Origin: Aquimarina aggregata | Lineage (GTDB): Bacteria > Bacteroidota > Bacteroidia > Flavobacteriales > Flavobacteriaceae | Assembly (NCBI RefSeq): GCF_001632745.1 | Contig: NZ_LQRT01000008.1 | Coordinates: forward strand, 1-64,000 | Direction: 5' to 3' | DNA length: 64,000 nucleotides | Shown: positions 1-10,556 of the stretch, in pieces | Layout of the letters: each line of letters begins with the position of its first letter | How positions within the stretch are numbered: position 1 is the stretch's first letter | Notes under the pieces: model-generated | What the model was told of the DNA's origin: nothing | Databases searched by the model: none | The model's input: the letters and a program-made list of their open reading frames with translations, nothing else | Translations under genes and position numbers: made by a program

Positions 1-1074
1 TTCAGTGGATCAGCTACAGCACCAGATTGCGGAACAACCCCACCAAGTACTACAGTTAATGGAGGAGTACTTGCAGGAGGTCCTTTTACGTTTACAGTTG
101 GAGATGGTATCGCAGATAATGTTTCAGGAATAACATTAACAGATACGGTAGGAGATACAAATCAATGGATAGTAACTGATGCCGCAGGTAAGATTTTAGG
201 ATTACCAGCTTCTCCAGAAGTAGTTGATTTTGATGGAGCTGGAGTAGGAAGTTGCTTTATTTATAATGTAACATATAACGGATCAATTACAGGTCTTACT
301 GCAGATGTATTAATTTCAGGCTTGTCAGGAGATTTTGATCTTTCAAATAGTATTGAAGTAGTAAGAAACCCAGTTTCGACAGGAGGAGATTGTACTTTTG
401 GAGCTCCGTTGGCTAATGCATTACCAGCACTTAATTCAAAGTATGAGAATATATTTGTTCTAGGTGCAGGAGGTCCAAATCTTGATAACGTTTTAGATTT
501 AACAATCAATTGGGATCTTTCAAATAATGGATTATATCAATTTTCTATGAATACCAACAATGGTACTCCAGATTGGTATAATGATTTCTTACCAAAAGTA
601 ACTCAAACATTTAATGCTGCACAGCCAGCGATTACAATTGCAGGTTCTGGATTTACAGGATTAGATGGTGAATATTGGACAACAGAAGATGCTGGTAATT
701 TCGTGTTAGTTTCAAAAACAGGAGGATTTACTATTTACTTTAGTACATCTGCTACAGCACCTGATTGTAGTGGTATTAGTTCTGATGCGATACAAGCTCA
801 GCCAGATGTTGTAATAAGCCCTAATCCTGCTTCAAACTTGATCAATGTTTCATTGAGACAAGGAGATGAAAAGAGTAGTAGTAAAATTACGAATGTTCGA
901 ATTAGACTATTTAATTTAATAGGTAATGTCGTTAAAGAGCAACAGGTAAAAGGCCAAGAAAATCAATCAAAAATTCAAATACCTATAATAGGTTTAGAAC
1001 CGGGTGTTTATATTTTGGAAACTTTTGATTTTACTTCAAAACAAAGAACAGAAAGTAAAATAGTAATAGAATAA
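1..1074 (+). CDS. Secreted repeat protein with T9SS sorting domain (5' end outside window)
   Basis: The reading frame is open from base 1, so only the last 357 residues are visible. They begin with the end of one module (…SATAPDC), then a module of about 90 residues with a VTDAAGKILGLP core and VDFDGAGVGSC, a type seen repeated in large flavobacterial surface proteins. A second, beta-rich module of about 140 residues follows and again ends …SATAPDC, so the two module types probably alternate. The last 85 residues start with VVISPNPASN and end in a KIVIE strand, a classic T9SS type A C-terminal sorting domain, so export across the outer membrane is expected. No catalytic motif is visible; a structural, adhesive or binding role is inferred only. 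A strong hairpin follows the stop codon. Confidence 0.85.
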   Translation, partial: FSGSATAPDCGTTPPSTTVNGGVLAGGPFTFTVGDGIADNVSGITLTDTVGDTNQWIVTDAAGKILGLPASPEVVDFDGAGVGSCFIYNVTYNGSITGLTADVLISGLSGDFDLSNSIEVVRNPVSTGGDCTFGAPLANALPALNSKYENIFVLGAGGPNLDNVLDLTINWDLSNNGLYQFSMNTNNGTPDWYNDFLPKVTQTFNAAQPAITIAGSGFTGLDGEYWTTEDAGNFVLVSKTGGFTIYFSTSATAPDCSGISSDAIQAQPDVVISPNPASNLINVSLRQGDEKSSSKITNVRIRLFNLIGNVVKEQQVKGQENQSKIQIPIIGLEPGVYILETFDFTSKQRTESKIVIE

Positions 1075-1094
1075 GTATACTTTTTGAGTCTATA

Positions 1095-1127
1095 AAATGG
1101 AGAGAGATTTTATATCTCTCTCCATTT
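1095..1127 (+). terminator. Hairpin after the T9SS repeat protein
   Basis: A perfect 13-bp stem (AAATGGAGAGAGA pairing with TCTCTCTCCATTT) encloses a 7-nt loop, 20 bases after the stop codon. There is no long T-run, but the position and stability fit a transcription terminator. Confidence 0.7.
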
Positions 1128-1518
1128 GTATTTTATAACGTTTTCATGAATTGAAAATACAATGCCAATTTATTGTTAAATGAATATTAAAAAAAGATAA
1201 ACAAATCCTTTAAAACACAGGGTATTCAGCTTAAAATAGTAAAGAAACTTTATAACAGATACTAATTAGTACTTAACGAATTCTAATCACAAACCTTCGA
1301 ATCATAATTACATACCGTTGTCTGGTATGCTAAGTACTACTTTTAGTTTTTGATCAAATTTGTAATATAATTTGATTAAAAAACAAACAACACTAATTCA
1401 ACTTTATAAATTGCTTTTGTAACGATGTCAAATTTTGCTTGGGAGGGCATTATAACATTATGCAATATTTTATAATTGAAAACTAACACTCGAAACAAAT
1501 CTTTTAACGAATTAAATC
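1128..1518. other. Gene-free stretch before the large glycoside-hydrolase-like gene
   Basis: AT-rich with no convincing ORF or RNA. A 12-bp perfect palindrome (TACTAATTAGTA) lies near 1259-1270. It should contain the promoter of the following secreted enzyme, but no clear TTG/TAnnTTTG pair was identified. Confidence 0.4.
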
Positions 1519-4500
1519 ATGAAACTTACAAAACTCAATTGTCTAATTGCTTTTTTCCTTCTAGGGCTAGTGGTAAAAGCACAAACTCCCGAAGGAGAAT
1601 TAAAAAGATGGCATAAAGTCAGTCTTACATTTAATGGTCCTAATACATCTGAAACTGCTAATCCAAATCCTTTTTCTGATTTTAGGTTAGATGTTACATT
1701 TACTCACCAAGCAACAAATAGAAGTTATACTGTGCCAGGGTATTTTGCAGCTTGTGGTAATGCTGAGAATACTGGTTGTAAATCTGGTAATAAATGGAGA
1801 GTACATTTTACACCAGATCAAACAGGAGCTTGGAATTGGTCTGCGTCGTTTAAGTCTGGATCTAATGTGGCTATAAACGGAGGAGGTTCTGGTGCTGGGT
1901 TTATGAATGGTAATACAGGATCTTTTGCTATTTCAGAATCTGATAAATCAGGAAGAGATCACAGAGCAAAAGATAAAGGAAGATTACAGTATGTAGGAGA
2001 ACATTACCTTAGATACTCAGGTACAAACCCTGCAAATCCTAATGGTAATTGGTTTGTAAAAGCAGGAGCAGATTCCCCAGAAAATGCACTTAACTATGTA
2101 GATTTTGATGCTACACCAAGTTATAATAATAACCTTAATAAAATTGGTAGTAAAACATGGCAGCCTCATCAAAGAGATTATGTAGCTGCAGATGCAAGTT
2201 CGTATACATGGAGCAACGGTAAAGGAACAGAGATTTTAGGTATGATTAATTACCTTTCTTCTCAAGGAGCAAATGTAGTATCGTTCTTGACATGGAATAC
2301 AAGTGGAGATGGAGGAGCTGTTTTTCCTCATGTTTTAAAAGTTTCTGAGCAGGAATATGGTAATACAGGGAGAGCTCAACAATGGAATAAAGTACATCAT
2401 GACCGTTTTGATGTATCCAAATTGGCTCAGTGGGAAAAAATGATGGAATATGCAGATAAAAAAGGTATATACCTTCATTTTAAAACCATGGAAACAGAGA
2501 ATGATAATAAAATGGATGGTGATAATTTTGGTAGAGAAAGAAAATTATATTACCGAGAGTTAATAGCTAGATTTAGTCATCATTTAGCACTTAATTGGAA
2601 TCTTACAGAAGAAACTACTCTTAAGGATAATGTAGCAAAGGCTACAGCATCATACATTAAAGATGTAGACCCATATGATCATAATATTGTAATTCATACA
2701 TATCCTAACCAACAAGATCAAAGATATAATCCTTTACTAGGTAATAGCTCTGTCTTAACCGGTGCTTCTATACAAACAGACAAGAATAAAGTACATAACG
2801 ATGTAAAGCGATGGTTAGAAAAATCTCGTAATGCGGGTAGAAAATGGGTTGTAGCTAATGATGAACAAGGTCCAGCTTCAACGGGAATTAGAGTTTCTGA
2901 TAAAGAAGTAAGACACAAAGTTTTGTGGGGTACACTTATGGCTGGAGGAACCGGTGTAGAATACTATAGTGGTTATACAAATAATGATGGCGATATAAAT
3001 GGGAACGACCATCGAAAAAGAGGAAATAAATATAAAGAGGGAGGATATGCTCTTAACTTTTTTAATAAGTACCTGCAGGGGGATATGATAAAAATGACCT
3101 CTTCAGATGGAGTTACATCTGATGGTAATGATTATGTACTCGCAAATGCAGGCAAAATATATGCTGTTTATAGACCAAATGGGGGTTCTACAGGGTTAAG
3201 TCTACCTGCCGGAAATAATAAGTATGATGTGCAATGGTATAACCCTCGTAATGGCGGTAACCTAACAGCTAAAACAACATTAGGAGGTAATTTGGTTGCT
3301 CCTGATAATAATGACTGGGTTGCATTGATTACAAGTAAAGATGGAAACGGTAACGGCGGCGGAGACGGCGGTACTTGTGATAACACAAAAACAGCTACTC
3401 CATCTCAAGATGCGTATTTACAAGGCACAACAAAGTTTAATACGGCAGATTTAAGAGTAGAAAGTGGGAACAGAATTTCATACTTAAAATTTACAGCACC
3501 TTCAACAACAGAAAAAGTTACTGGAGTAAAATTAGAGTTAACCGTATCTTCAGATGGAGGTAATGGACTTATAGAGGTGTTTAAAGGAAACTCTAATAAC
3601 TGGACAGAAGGTAATCTTTCTAATGGTAACAAGCCTGCACAAGGAACAAAAATAGGTTCTCTAAATACCATATATAGCGTAGGTCAATCGTATAAATGGG
3701 ATTTAACGGGTGTTACCCCTGGAGAAACTATTTCTCTAATAATAAAGCAAACAGGAGGTAATGATGTATCTTTTTCTTCTAAAGAAGGTTCAACAGCACC
3801 AAAACTAATTTTCGAATTAGATTGCCCAGATGGAGGAGGAAACTGCGGAACAGTTTCAATGAAATCAACTTCTGATTTTCCAACATTATCAGTTTCAGGA
3901 TTCTCTCCTGCTTATAAAGATAATGCAAGAAATGCAGTGGCAATAGATGCATCTAAATACAAAGATAAGTTTGCAGCTGCAGAAGCTACTTTTGGAGGTG
4001 ATACAGGAAAATATGATATCAAATTAACAACACTTACAGAAATTGATGGTGAGTCTTCTTATAGAGTTTCTATTGATGGTGTAAGAGTAGGGGAATTTAA
4101 AAACCCAACTACTGCTACTGATTATGCAGAATCTGGAACAACTTTTAAAGGTATTGAAGTTAAAAAAGGAGCCAAAATTAGAGTAGAGTTTAATTCTCAT
4201 ACCAATGGTAATATTCCTGAAGGAAACGGGACTGCATTTTCTAGAGGAAGATGGACTGCACTTGACTTTATTTGTCAAGGAGGAGGAACTCCTGATGGTG
4301 GAGGCGACACCGATGGTGGAGAAGGATGTGTTGCTTTAGAGAAAAACGGAGTAGTAGCCGTAGAAGCAGAACACTTTTTAAGCCAAGAAAAAACAAGCAA
4401 TAGAAAATGGTATGTGTTTGATGCAAATACCACAGGAACTCCTACTCCGGATCCAGATCCAAATCATGCAAATGGAGCTAGTAGTGGTGGGTATTTAGAA

Positions 4501-6387
4501 ATTTTACCTGATACCAGAGTCACTCATGGTGATCCATTAGTAGCTGGAGTAAGTTTTAGTGATGTAGCAGGGCAAACTACAATTGTAAATTACAAGGTTA
4601 AGTTTACTTCTGCCGGAAAATATTTTGTTTGGGTACGTGCGCATTCTACAGGTACCGAAGATAATGGAGTACACGTAGGTCTTAATGGAAATTGGCCTGC
4701 ATCAGGTAGAAGAATGCAATGGTGTTCAGGCAAAAACAAATGGACTTGGGAGAGTAAACAACGTACAGCGGCTAATCACTGTGGTGAAGAGCGCAAGATC
4801 TTTTTAGATATCCCATCTGCAGGAGTACATACTATCTCTTTCTCATTAAGAGAAGATGGATTCGAAATGGATAAATTTGTATTGTCGAAAGCATATACAA
4901 AACCAACAGGTAATGGACCAGCAGAGGTTTTAGTAGATTGTAATACAGGATCAGAAAATGCCAAACCACAAGTAGGAATGACATCTCCTACAAATGGAGC
5001 AACATTTGGTACTGGAGAATCAATAACACTTAGCGCAGATGCATCTGATAGTGATGGTACTGTAGCTAAAGTTGAGTTTTATATTGGTGCTAATAAGGTT
5101 GGTGAGGATACAACAGCACCTTATCAAGTAACAACTACCATTGCAAATGTAGGATCATATAACGTAACTGCTAAAGCTACAGATAATAAAGGGGCTTCAA
5201 CTACTTCAACAAGTGTTGCAGTCGAGATAGAAGATAATACACCACCAGTAAATACTATAGCTATTCCAGGAAATTTTGAGGCAGAAAGTTTTGCTTCTAA
5301 ATCAGGAAGTGTGCGTATCGAAAACACCCCAGGAACTTCTGGTAAAAATCTTGGATTTGTTAAAAATGGAGATTATACCGAGTATACTGTTAATATTCAA
5401 TCTAGTGCAAAATATGCAATTAATATTGCAGCTTCAAGTGCTGGTCAAGGGGGAACAATTGATATTGTTGAAGCCGGAACAACAGTTGGTACTGTAACAA
5501 TTCCGGTAACAGGGCAATGGCATGATTATAAATCATATACGGCAGAAGTTTCACTTACTAGTGGTGAGAAAAAACTAAGATTGGTATACAAAGGGGCAGT
5601 AGGTTATCTATTTAATGTAGATAATGTTACTACAAGTGTTGTAGCTCCTCCTGTTGTTCAAACTAGAACTGTTACATTATCACCGATTCATGATGCTTAT
5701 TTACAGGAATCAAAAAGATATAACGATGGTATTGTTCGTGTAGAAAAGGATAACAGATCAGGTTATCTAATGTTTGATCTATCTTCTATTCAAGGAACTG
5801 TTACTAAAGCAGACTTACAGTTTACAATTGATTCTGATCCAGGAAATGGAAACATCAATGTAAATAAAGGGAGTAGTAGCAATTGGACAGAAAATAACTT
5901 ATCCAATGCTAATAAGCCTGGAGTTGGAGATTTATTAGGTAATTTAAATACAGGGTTTGCAGTAGGAAGTAATAAAACGATTAGCCTAAATGCCGGAGGT
6001 ATAAACGGAGATAAACTTTCACTTATTCTTAATGCAAGTTCTGGGAATGATATCGCTTTTGCCTCTAAAGATCATAAATCAGTAAAAGCACCGCAGTTAG
6101 TTATTACATATACAACTACTATTGGGGCTAGACAGGAAGATTTAGGTAAAAGTGCGAAGAGTGATATTAAAGTATTCCCTGTACCTATGAAAGTGATGCT
6201 TAATGTATCAGGAGTTTCTAATGGGTCTGTTGCTAGAATAGTTGACTTTATGGGAATCTTAAGAAAAGAAGTTACTTTGAAAGAGGGTAATAACGCTTTA
6301 GATGTTCAAGACTTACCTTCAGGGCACTATATAATAACTATTTTGGAGAACAATAGAATAGTATCCAGAAAGAAAATAAGTAAATAA
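1519..6387 (+). CDS. Multi-modular secreted glycoside-hydrolase-like protein (DUF5060, TIM barrel, CBMs, T9SS)
   Basis: 1622 residues with a signal peptide (cleavage near KA-Q, residue 21). Order inferred from sequence: DUF5060 beta-sandwich (about 25-130); a TIM-barrel region of the DUF5060/DUF4038-linked hydrolase type (about 150-520) with candidate catalytic glutamates E364/E365 in NWNLTEE and E449 in ANDEQGPA; a collagen-binding-like C-terminal barrel cap (about 521-612); Gly-rich linker; DNRLRE/CBM96-type domain (about 624-769); an agarase-type accessory domain ending SRGRWTALDF (about 775-922); a domain resembling the GH115 C-terminal domain (about 935-1140); bacterial Ig-like domain (about 1150-1240); CBM6-like domain (about 1246-1374); second CBM96-type domain (about 1378-1534); T9SS sorting domain (about 1550-1622). 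Enzymes of this build occur in agar, carrageenan and other algal polysaccharide degraders; the substrate here is unknown. Confidence 0.85.
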   Translation: MKLTKLNCLIAFFLLGLVVKAQTPEGELKRWHKVSLTFNGPNTSETANPNPFSDFRLDVTFTHQATNRSYTVPGYFAACGNAENTGCKSGNKWRVHFTPDQTGAWNWSASFKSGSNVAINGGGSGAGFMNGNTGSFAISESDKSGRDHRAKDKGRLQYVGEHYLRYSGTNPANPNGNWFVKAGADSPENALNYVDFDATPSYNNNLNKIGSKTWQPHQRDYVAADASSYTWSNGKGTEILGMINYLSSQGANVVSFLTWNTSGDGGAVFPHVLKVSEQEYGNTGRAQQWNKVHHDRFDVSKLAQWEKMMEYADKKGIYLHFKTMETENDNKMDGDNFGRERKLYYRELIARFSHHLALNWNLTEETTLKDNVAKATASYIKDVDPYDHNIVIHTYPNQQDQRYNPLLGNSSVLTGASIQTDKNKVHNDVKRWLEKSRNAGRKWVVANDEQGPASTGIRVSDKEVRHKVLWGTLMAGGTGVEYYSGYTNNDGDINGNDHRKRGNKYKEGGYALNFFNKYLQGDMIKMTSSDGVTSDGNDYVLANAGKIYAVYRPNGGSTGLSLPAGNNKYDVQWYNPRNGGNLTAKTTLGGNLVAPDNNDWVALITSKDGNGNGGGDGGTCDNTKTATPSQDAYLQGTTKFNTADLRVESGNRISYLKFTAPSTTEKVTGVKLELTVSSDGGNGLIEVFKGNSNNWTEGNLSNGNKPAQGTKIGSLNTIYSVGQSYKWDLTGVTPGETISLIIKQTGGNDVSFSSKEGSTAPKLIFELDCPDGGGNCGTVSMKSTSDFPTLSVSGFSPAYKDNARNAVAIDASKYKDKFAAAEATFGGDTGKYDIKLTTLTEIDGESSYRVSIDGVRVGEFKNPTTATDYAESGTTFKGIEVKKGAKIRVEFNSHTNGNIPEGNGTAFSRGRWTALDFICQGGGTPDGGGDTDGGEGCVALEKNGVVAVEAEHFLSQEKTSNRKWYVFDANTTGTPTPDPDPNHANGASSGGYLEILPDTRVTHGDPLVAGVSFSDVAGQTTIVNYKVKFTSAGKYFVWVRAHSTGTEDNGVHVGLNGNWPASGRRMQWCSGKNKWTWESKQRTAANHCGEERKIFLDIPSAGVHTISFSLREDGFEMDKFVLSKAYTKPTGNGPAEVLVDCNTGSENAKPQVGMTSPTNGATFGTGESITLSADASDSDGTVAKVEFYIGANKVGEDTTAPYQVTTTIANVGSYNVTAKATDNKGASTTSTSVAVEIEDNTPPVNTIAIPGNFEAESFASKSGSVRIENTPGTSGKNLGFVKNGDYTEYTVNIQSSAKYAINIAASSAGQGGTIDIVEAGTTVGTVTIPVTGQWHDYKSYTAEVSLTSGEKKLRLVYKGAVGYLFNVDNVTTSVVAPPVVQTRTVTLSPIHDAYLQESKRYNDGIVRVEKDNRSGYLMFDLSSIQGTVTKADLQFTIDSDPGNGNINVNKGSSSNWTENNLSNANKPGVGDLLGNLNTGFAVGSNKTISLNAGGINGDKLSLILNASSGNDIAFASKDHKSVKAPQLVITYTTTIGARQEDLGKSAKSDIKVFPVPMKVMLNVSGVSNGSVARIVDFMGILRKEVTLKEGNNALDVQDLPSGHYIITILENNRIVSRKKISK

Positions 6388-6417
6388 CAAATAGTAAACA
6401 CACGTTATTTTATGCAG

Positions 6418-6446
6418 AAAAGGTTACCCATTTTGGGTAACCTTTT
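6418..6446. terminator. Bidirectional terminator between convergent genes
   Basis: A 13-bp perfect stem (AAAAGGTTACCCA with TGGGTAACCTTTT), 3-nt loop and a T-run on the + strand, sitting between the convergent 1519-6387 and 6481-10332 genes. It can serve both. Confidence 0.85.
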
Positions 6447-6480
6447 TTTCTTAGTAAAGAATGAAGTATATGAGAATAAC

Positions 6481-9400
6481 TTATCGTTTTACTAACGTCT
6501 TTTGTATAGTTTGATTTTCTAACCCTATTTTGATAAAATATAGTCCAGTTGTCAAATCTTGTATATCAATAGATTGATTATTAGTGTTTATTTCTACACT
6601 TTTTATAGCTCGTCCTAGATGATCAAAAAATTGAACAGGTACTTTAGTAGAGATAATTTTACCAAAATCGATCTGTACTTTTTCAATTGCTGGATTAGGA
6701 TATAGGCTGATACTAGCTTTGTTCTTACTGTTTTCATTACTATTAGCGATAGAGGTGATAGCTGTATTTCTAACTGAAGAACTAAACTGAACAGAGTTGA
6801 TATTAAAAGAACCACCTACCATAGTAAGACGCAGAACTTTATTAGATCCACCAGAAACAGTAACTGAAGGTATGGTAATAGTCTGCCAGGTTTGCCATCC
6901 ACCTGTATTGGGAACTGCAACGGTACCAAGATTTACACCACCTAATGAAACCTGAACAGATTTTGCAGTATTTCTAGGGCTAGCTACTCTAATGTTAATA
7001 GCATATGTTCCCGCCGTTGTGTTTGCGATAGTATATTCTAGCCATTCTCCATTTGCAACCCAGCCTACATTTGTACCTCCTCCTGCATCAGTTGTAGTTT
7101 GCACATCAACAGCTTCATTTGTTCTACCTTGCCCTCCATTATTACTTGTGTCTACATCATTATAGGCAACATCTTGTCCTCCATTGTCGTAATTCTCTAG
7201 CTCAATAGTACCAGGAATGTTTTGAACGGCAAAAGCTGTTTGAGCACTAGTAACAGCTTCAAACCGAACCCAATTAATGTTATAGGATCCACCACTAATG
7301 TTTAATCGTAATATTTGATTAGCATTTCCATTAGAAATCACCACGTTATTAAGCGTTAAATCTGTAAATGTTTGCCATCCGCCAGTATTTCCAATTGAGA
7401 TATTACCTAAGTTTTGAGAACCCAAAAGTGCTTCAATTGATTTTGTATTGCTTACATTGCTCGCTACTCTAAAGGTAACGTTATAGGTTCCAGGTGTTAC
7501 ATTTCCGATAGTATATTCTAACCATTCTCCATTTGCTGTCCAGCCTATGATTTGGCCTCCTCCCGCATCTGGGGTATTGGTAATATCTACGCCTTGATTT
7601 GTTCTGCCTTGTCCCCCTATATTATTATTTGTGGTATCATTATAAGCCACGCCTTGTCCTCCATTATCATAATTTTCAGCTTGGATAGTTCCTGGAATAC
7701 TATTCGAAACAAATGCAGTTTGAGTATTTCCTGAGGGGGTATTAGAATTAGAGGTAAATGAACCTGTAAAAACCCCTCGTCCATAAGTAGAAGCTATAAT
7801 CCTATTATTGTTATCATCTCCATTGATAGCCCAATAATCAAAAGAAGTAACGCTGGCATCACTCATTCCGTTTTGAGATCTGCTCCAAGTAGGGTTGGTA
7901 GCATTAAAATTAGTAGTAACCCAAACACCAAGTTGCGTTCCAACAATTACTTCGTCTCTGTCTAATGGATTTTGTAAAATATCTCTAACCGGAATATCAG
8001 GAAGATTTCCTTCTTTATTAACCCAGTTTGTTCCTCCATTAGTAGAAGACCAGATACTAGTCACTCCATAATTGTGCATAGTAACCATAATATCGTTTGC
8101 TGTGGCTCCAAATCTTACTGAAGACACAGAACCTACAAATGGAGTAGTAATGGCAGCCCAATTTGCAGTTCCTAATCCTACGTTAGTTAGACGTAATAAA
8201 CCTCCATTGGCAGTACCTATAAGCCATGTATTATTTGCAAAAGGAGAAGGTGTAAGTGCCGTTGGTTTTGCTGTTAATAAAGCATTTCTAATATCTGAAT
8301 TTCGATCGTTAGCAACATCTATTGTTCTTATAGCAAAATTAGTTCCTGATGAGGCATTTGAGAGTAAAAAATTAGCCTGACTGTCATATCCCATTTGATT
8401 TACAAAATCTCCTGTTTGATCATCATTTGACAATGTTGTAGCACCTCCTTGAATTCTACTTCTTCCATCCCAAGGTAAATTAAATCTATAAATAATATTA
8501 TGAAGAAAAGTAGCAATCATAAATTGTCCGTCTCTATCCACAAATGTGTAAAAACCGTCACCATCAGATAATTCTTCTGATCCATTAATTCCAGGAGTTA
8601 CGTTTCTAAATGCTTGAGATCCGTTGTCTTGAGCTCCTGCAGTAAAAATCCCAGCGGTGTCGCCAACACCATTAGGACCAATGGCAGCTTTTACATATTG
8701 AGTTACATTATAATTATTGTTTCTAGCGCCAAATACGTTATTATTTCCGGCTGTTGATAAACTATTAGAATAAAAAACACCACCATCATTTCCAAAAATT
8801 GCTTGGTTCGTATTTCCTGGGCGAAATACCATTGCATGCTGATCTGCATGTACCAAAGAAACTGGTAAAGCTGCTAGATTATTATTGTTGGACCATTTAG
8901 AAATCTGTGTCCAGCTATTACCACTATTTGTAGATCTAAATAAATCAATACCGCCTACATATAGGATATCATCATTTGTAGGGTCAGCTTCTATCATCAA
9001 ATTATAAAATGATTGCCCACGTGTAAAGTCGTTTGCAGGAATCCCAGTATCAACATCATTTGGTAATGTTGTTTCTGTAACAGCACCAAACCTATTTGTA
9101 GTTCTGTAAATATGTACAGGATCAATTAATCTATCCTGAGCATTTCTGGCAAGACCTTCTGTTAATGCATACATCGTATTAGCATCTGTTGCAGAAGTTT
9201 CTAATTCTACTCGATTAGAATCTGGTAATGGAGAAGCTGTAGCTTCTGTCCAAGTAGCACCATTTGTAGATGAGAAAACTCTTCCTCCACCGTTTGAAAG
9301 CCCAGGCGTCTCTATTGTTCCCATCCATAATGAGTTGTCTGAAGCTATTTCTAAATCATTAGGGATATAGTAATAATTGGCACCACTAAATGTAAATCTA

Positions 9401-10332
9401 AGATTAGTAGATTCTATTCTATTCCAATTGGCTCCTCCGTCTATAGATCTATATAATCCAGCTGTTTGGTATCCTAATCTATTTGTTGGATTGGATGCAT
9501 CTCCATAAATATGCGCTCCAACTCCAACGAATAACTCAGTTCGGTTTTCTGCTGTGTTGTTCCATGCAGTAACATCATTTACAAAGAAAATTCCTGATAA
9601 GAATAAATTGGTAGCACTAAATTCAAAAGTCGCGGGTCCGGCTGCCGGAATATTTACAGCTTGCCATGTTGATCCGCCATCAGTAGAACGGTATACACCA
9701 TTACCAACAACATCTCCAGCAGTATATTGCTCGCCGGTACCTATATAGAACGTATTAGAATTTCTTGGGTCTACGGTAATTGAAGTAACCGATAGATTTC
9801 CAGGAACATTTTCAATTCTACTCCATTGTGAATTGGCTGCTGTTATATTATCGTTTACCCATAATCCACCACTAACACCACCAGCAAAAACTCTTCTATT
9901 GGTATTATCATTTGGATCAAACATAATTGCTCTGGTACGACCACCAATATCATTTGGACCTCGTTCTATCCAGGGGTTGTTGGCAGCATCTCCGGGAGCT
10001 CTTTTTGATATTTCTTTTCTTAATTTTTGTTGAAGTAGGTGTACATTCTCAGGACTTGTTTTTCCTGTTTGTGGATTTAAGGTAAGTTCCCACATTTGTT
10101 CATAATACTTGTTGGGGGGTAATCCTTTAGACTTTCGTTCTGCTTTGCTAAGTTTTAATGTTTCTGTAAAAGGGCTGTTTTTTAAATGTTGAGCGTGTAA
10201 TGCTCTTTGAGCGGCGATAGTGCTGTCATTTTGTTTTTCTTGTTTTTCTAAGCCTGAACGGGTTAGAAATAAAGCTGAAAATACAGAAAGACTTAGCCCT
10301 AACGTGACGTAGCGTTTTAACTTTTGTTTCAT
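6481..10332 (-). CDS. Secreted BNR/sortilin-type beta-propeller protein with two CBM6-like modules and T9SS domain
   Basis: 1283 residues with a hydrophobic N-terminal export segment. Residues about 120-860 carry many propeller repeats of the VPS10/BNR kind (YRSTDGGSTW, FRSTNSGNSWTQ, WSSTNGGTNW), typical of exo-acting hydrolase or sortilin-like folds. Two tandem carbohydrate-binding CBM6-type modules follow (about 872-1024 and 1034-1181), each opening IPGTI-x-x-ENYDNGGQ and containing ANGEWLEYTI; they look like an internal duplication. The end (about 1204-1283, starting SLYPNPAIEK) is a T9SS type A sorting domain. The role is inferred as extracellular glycan binding, possibly hydrolysis; no sialidase catalytic set was identified. 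It converges on the neighbouring glycoside-hydrolase-like gene. Confidence 0.85.
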   Translation of the reverse strand: MKQKLKRYVTLGLSLSVFSALFLTRSGLEKQEKQNDSTIAAQRALHAQHLKNSPFTETLKLSKAERKSKGLPPNKYYEQMWELTLNPQTGKTSPENVHLLQQKLRKEISKRAPGDAANNPWIERGPNDIGGRTRAIMFDPNDNTNRRVFAGGVSGGLWVNDNITAANSQWSRIENVPGNLSVTSITVDPRNSNTFYIGTGEQYTAGDVVGNGVYRSTDGGSTWQAVNIPAAGPATFEFSATNLFLSGIFFVNDVTAWNNTAENRTELFVGVGAHIYGDASNPTNRLGYQTAGLYRSIDGGANWNRIESTNLRFTFSGANYYYIPNDLEIASDNSLWMGTIETPGLSNGGGRVFSSTNGATWTEATASPLPDSNRVELETSATDANTMYALTEGLARNAQDRLIDPVHIYRTTNRFGAVTETTLPNDVDTGIPANDFTRGQSFYNLMIEADPTNDDILYVGGIDLFRSTNSGNSWTQISKWSNNNNLAALPVSLVHADQHAMVFRPGNTNQAIFGNDGGVFYSNSLSTAGNNNVFGARNNNYNVTQYVKAAIGPNGVGDTAGIFTAGAQDNGSQAFRNVTPGINGSEELSDGDGFYTFVDRDGQFMIATFLHNIIYRFNLPWDGRSRIQGGATTLSNDDQTGDFVNQMGYDSQANFLLSNASSGTNFAIRTIDVANDRNSDIRNALLTAKPTALTPSPFANNTWLIGTANGGLLRLTNVGLGTANWAAITTPFVGSVSSVRFGATANDIMVTMHNYGVTSIWSSTNGGTNWVNKEGNLPDIPVRDILQNPLDRDEVIVGTQLGVWVTTNFNATNPTWSRSQNGMSDASVTSFDYWAINGDDNNNRIIASTYGRGVFTGSFTSNSNTPSGNTQTAFVSNSIPGTIQAENYDNGGQGVAYNDTTNNNIGGQGRTNQGVDITNTPDAGGGQIIGWTANGEWLEYTIGNVTPGTYNVTFRVASNVSNTKSIEALLGSQNLGNISIGNTGGWQTFTDLTLNNVVISNGNANQILRLNISGGSYNINWVRFEAVTSAQTAFAVQNIPGTIELENYDNGGQDVAYNDVDTSNNGGQGRTNEAVDVQTTTDAGGGTNVGWVANGEWLEYTIANTTAGTYAINIRVASPRNTAKSVQVSLGGVNLGTVAVPNTGGWQTWQTITIPSVTVSGGSNKVLRLTMVGGSFNINSVQFSSSVRNTAITSIANSNENSKNKASISLYPNPAIEKVQIDFGKIISTKVPVQFFDHLGRAIKSVEINTNNQSIDIQDLTTGLYFIKIGLENQTIQKTLVKR

Positions 10333-10556
10333 TTTAAGAGTTATTAATATTAGTAATAGCCACCTATGTGACGTTTGTGTATTTAAATAACAATCAAAAC
10401 AAAAGCTACCCTACTTTTTTTTAAGGAAAAATTAAGATAAGCTTAGTTTTTCCTTATTATGTTTTTACTAAAAATCAACTGTTATGAGATAGAAGCGGCT
10501 ATTAAAATAACTTACTTAGAACTAACGCGATATACGCTTATCGTTTTGGAATTTGA

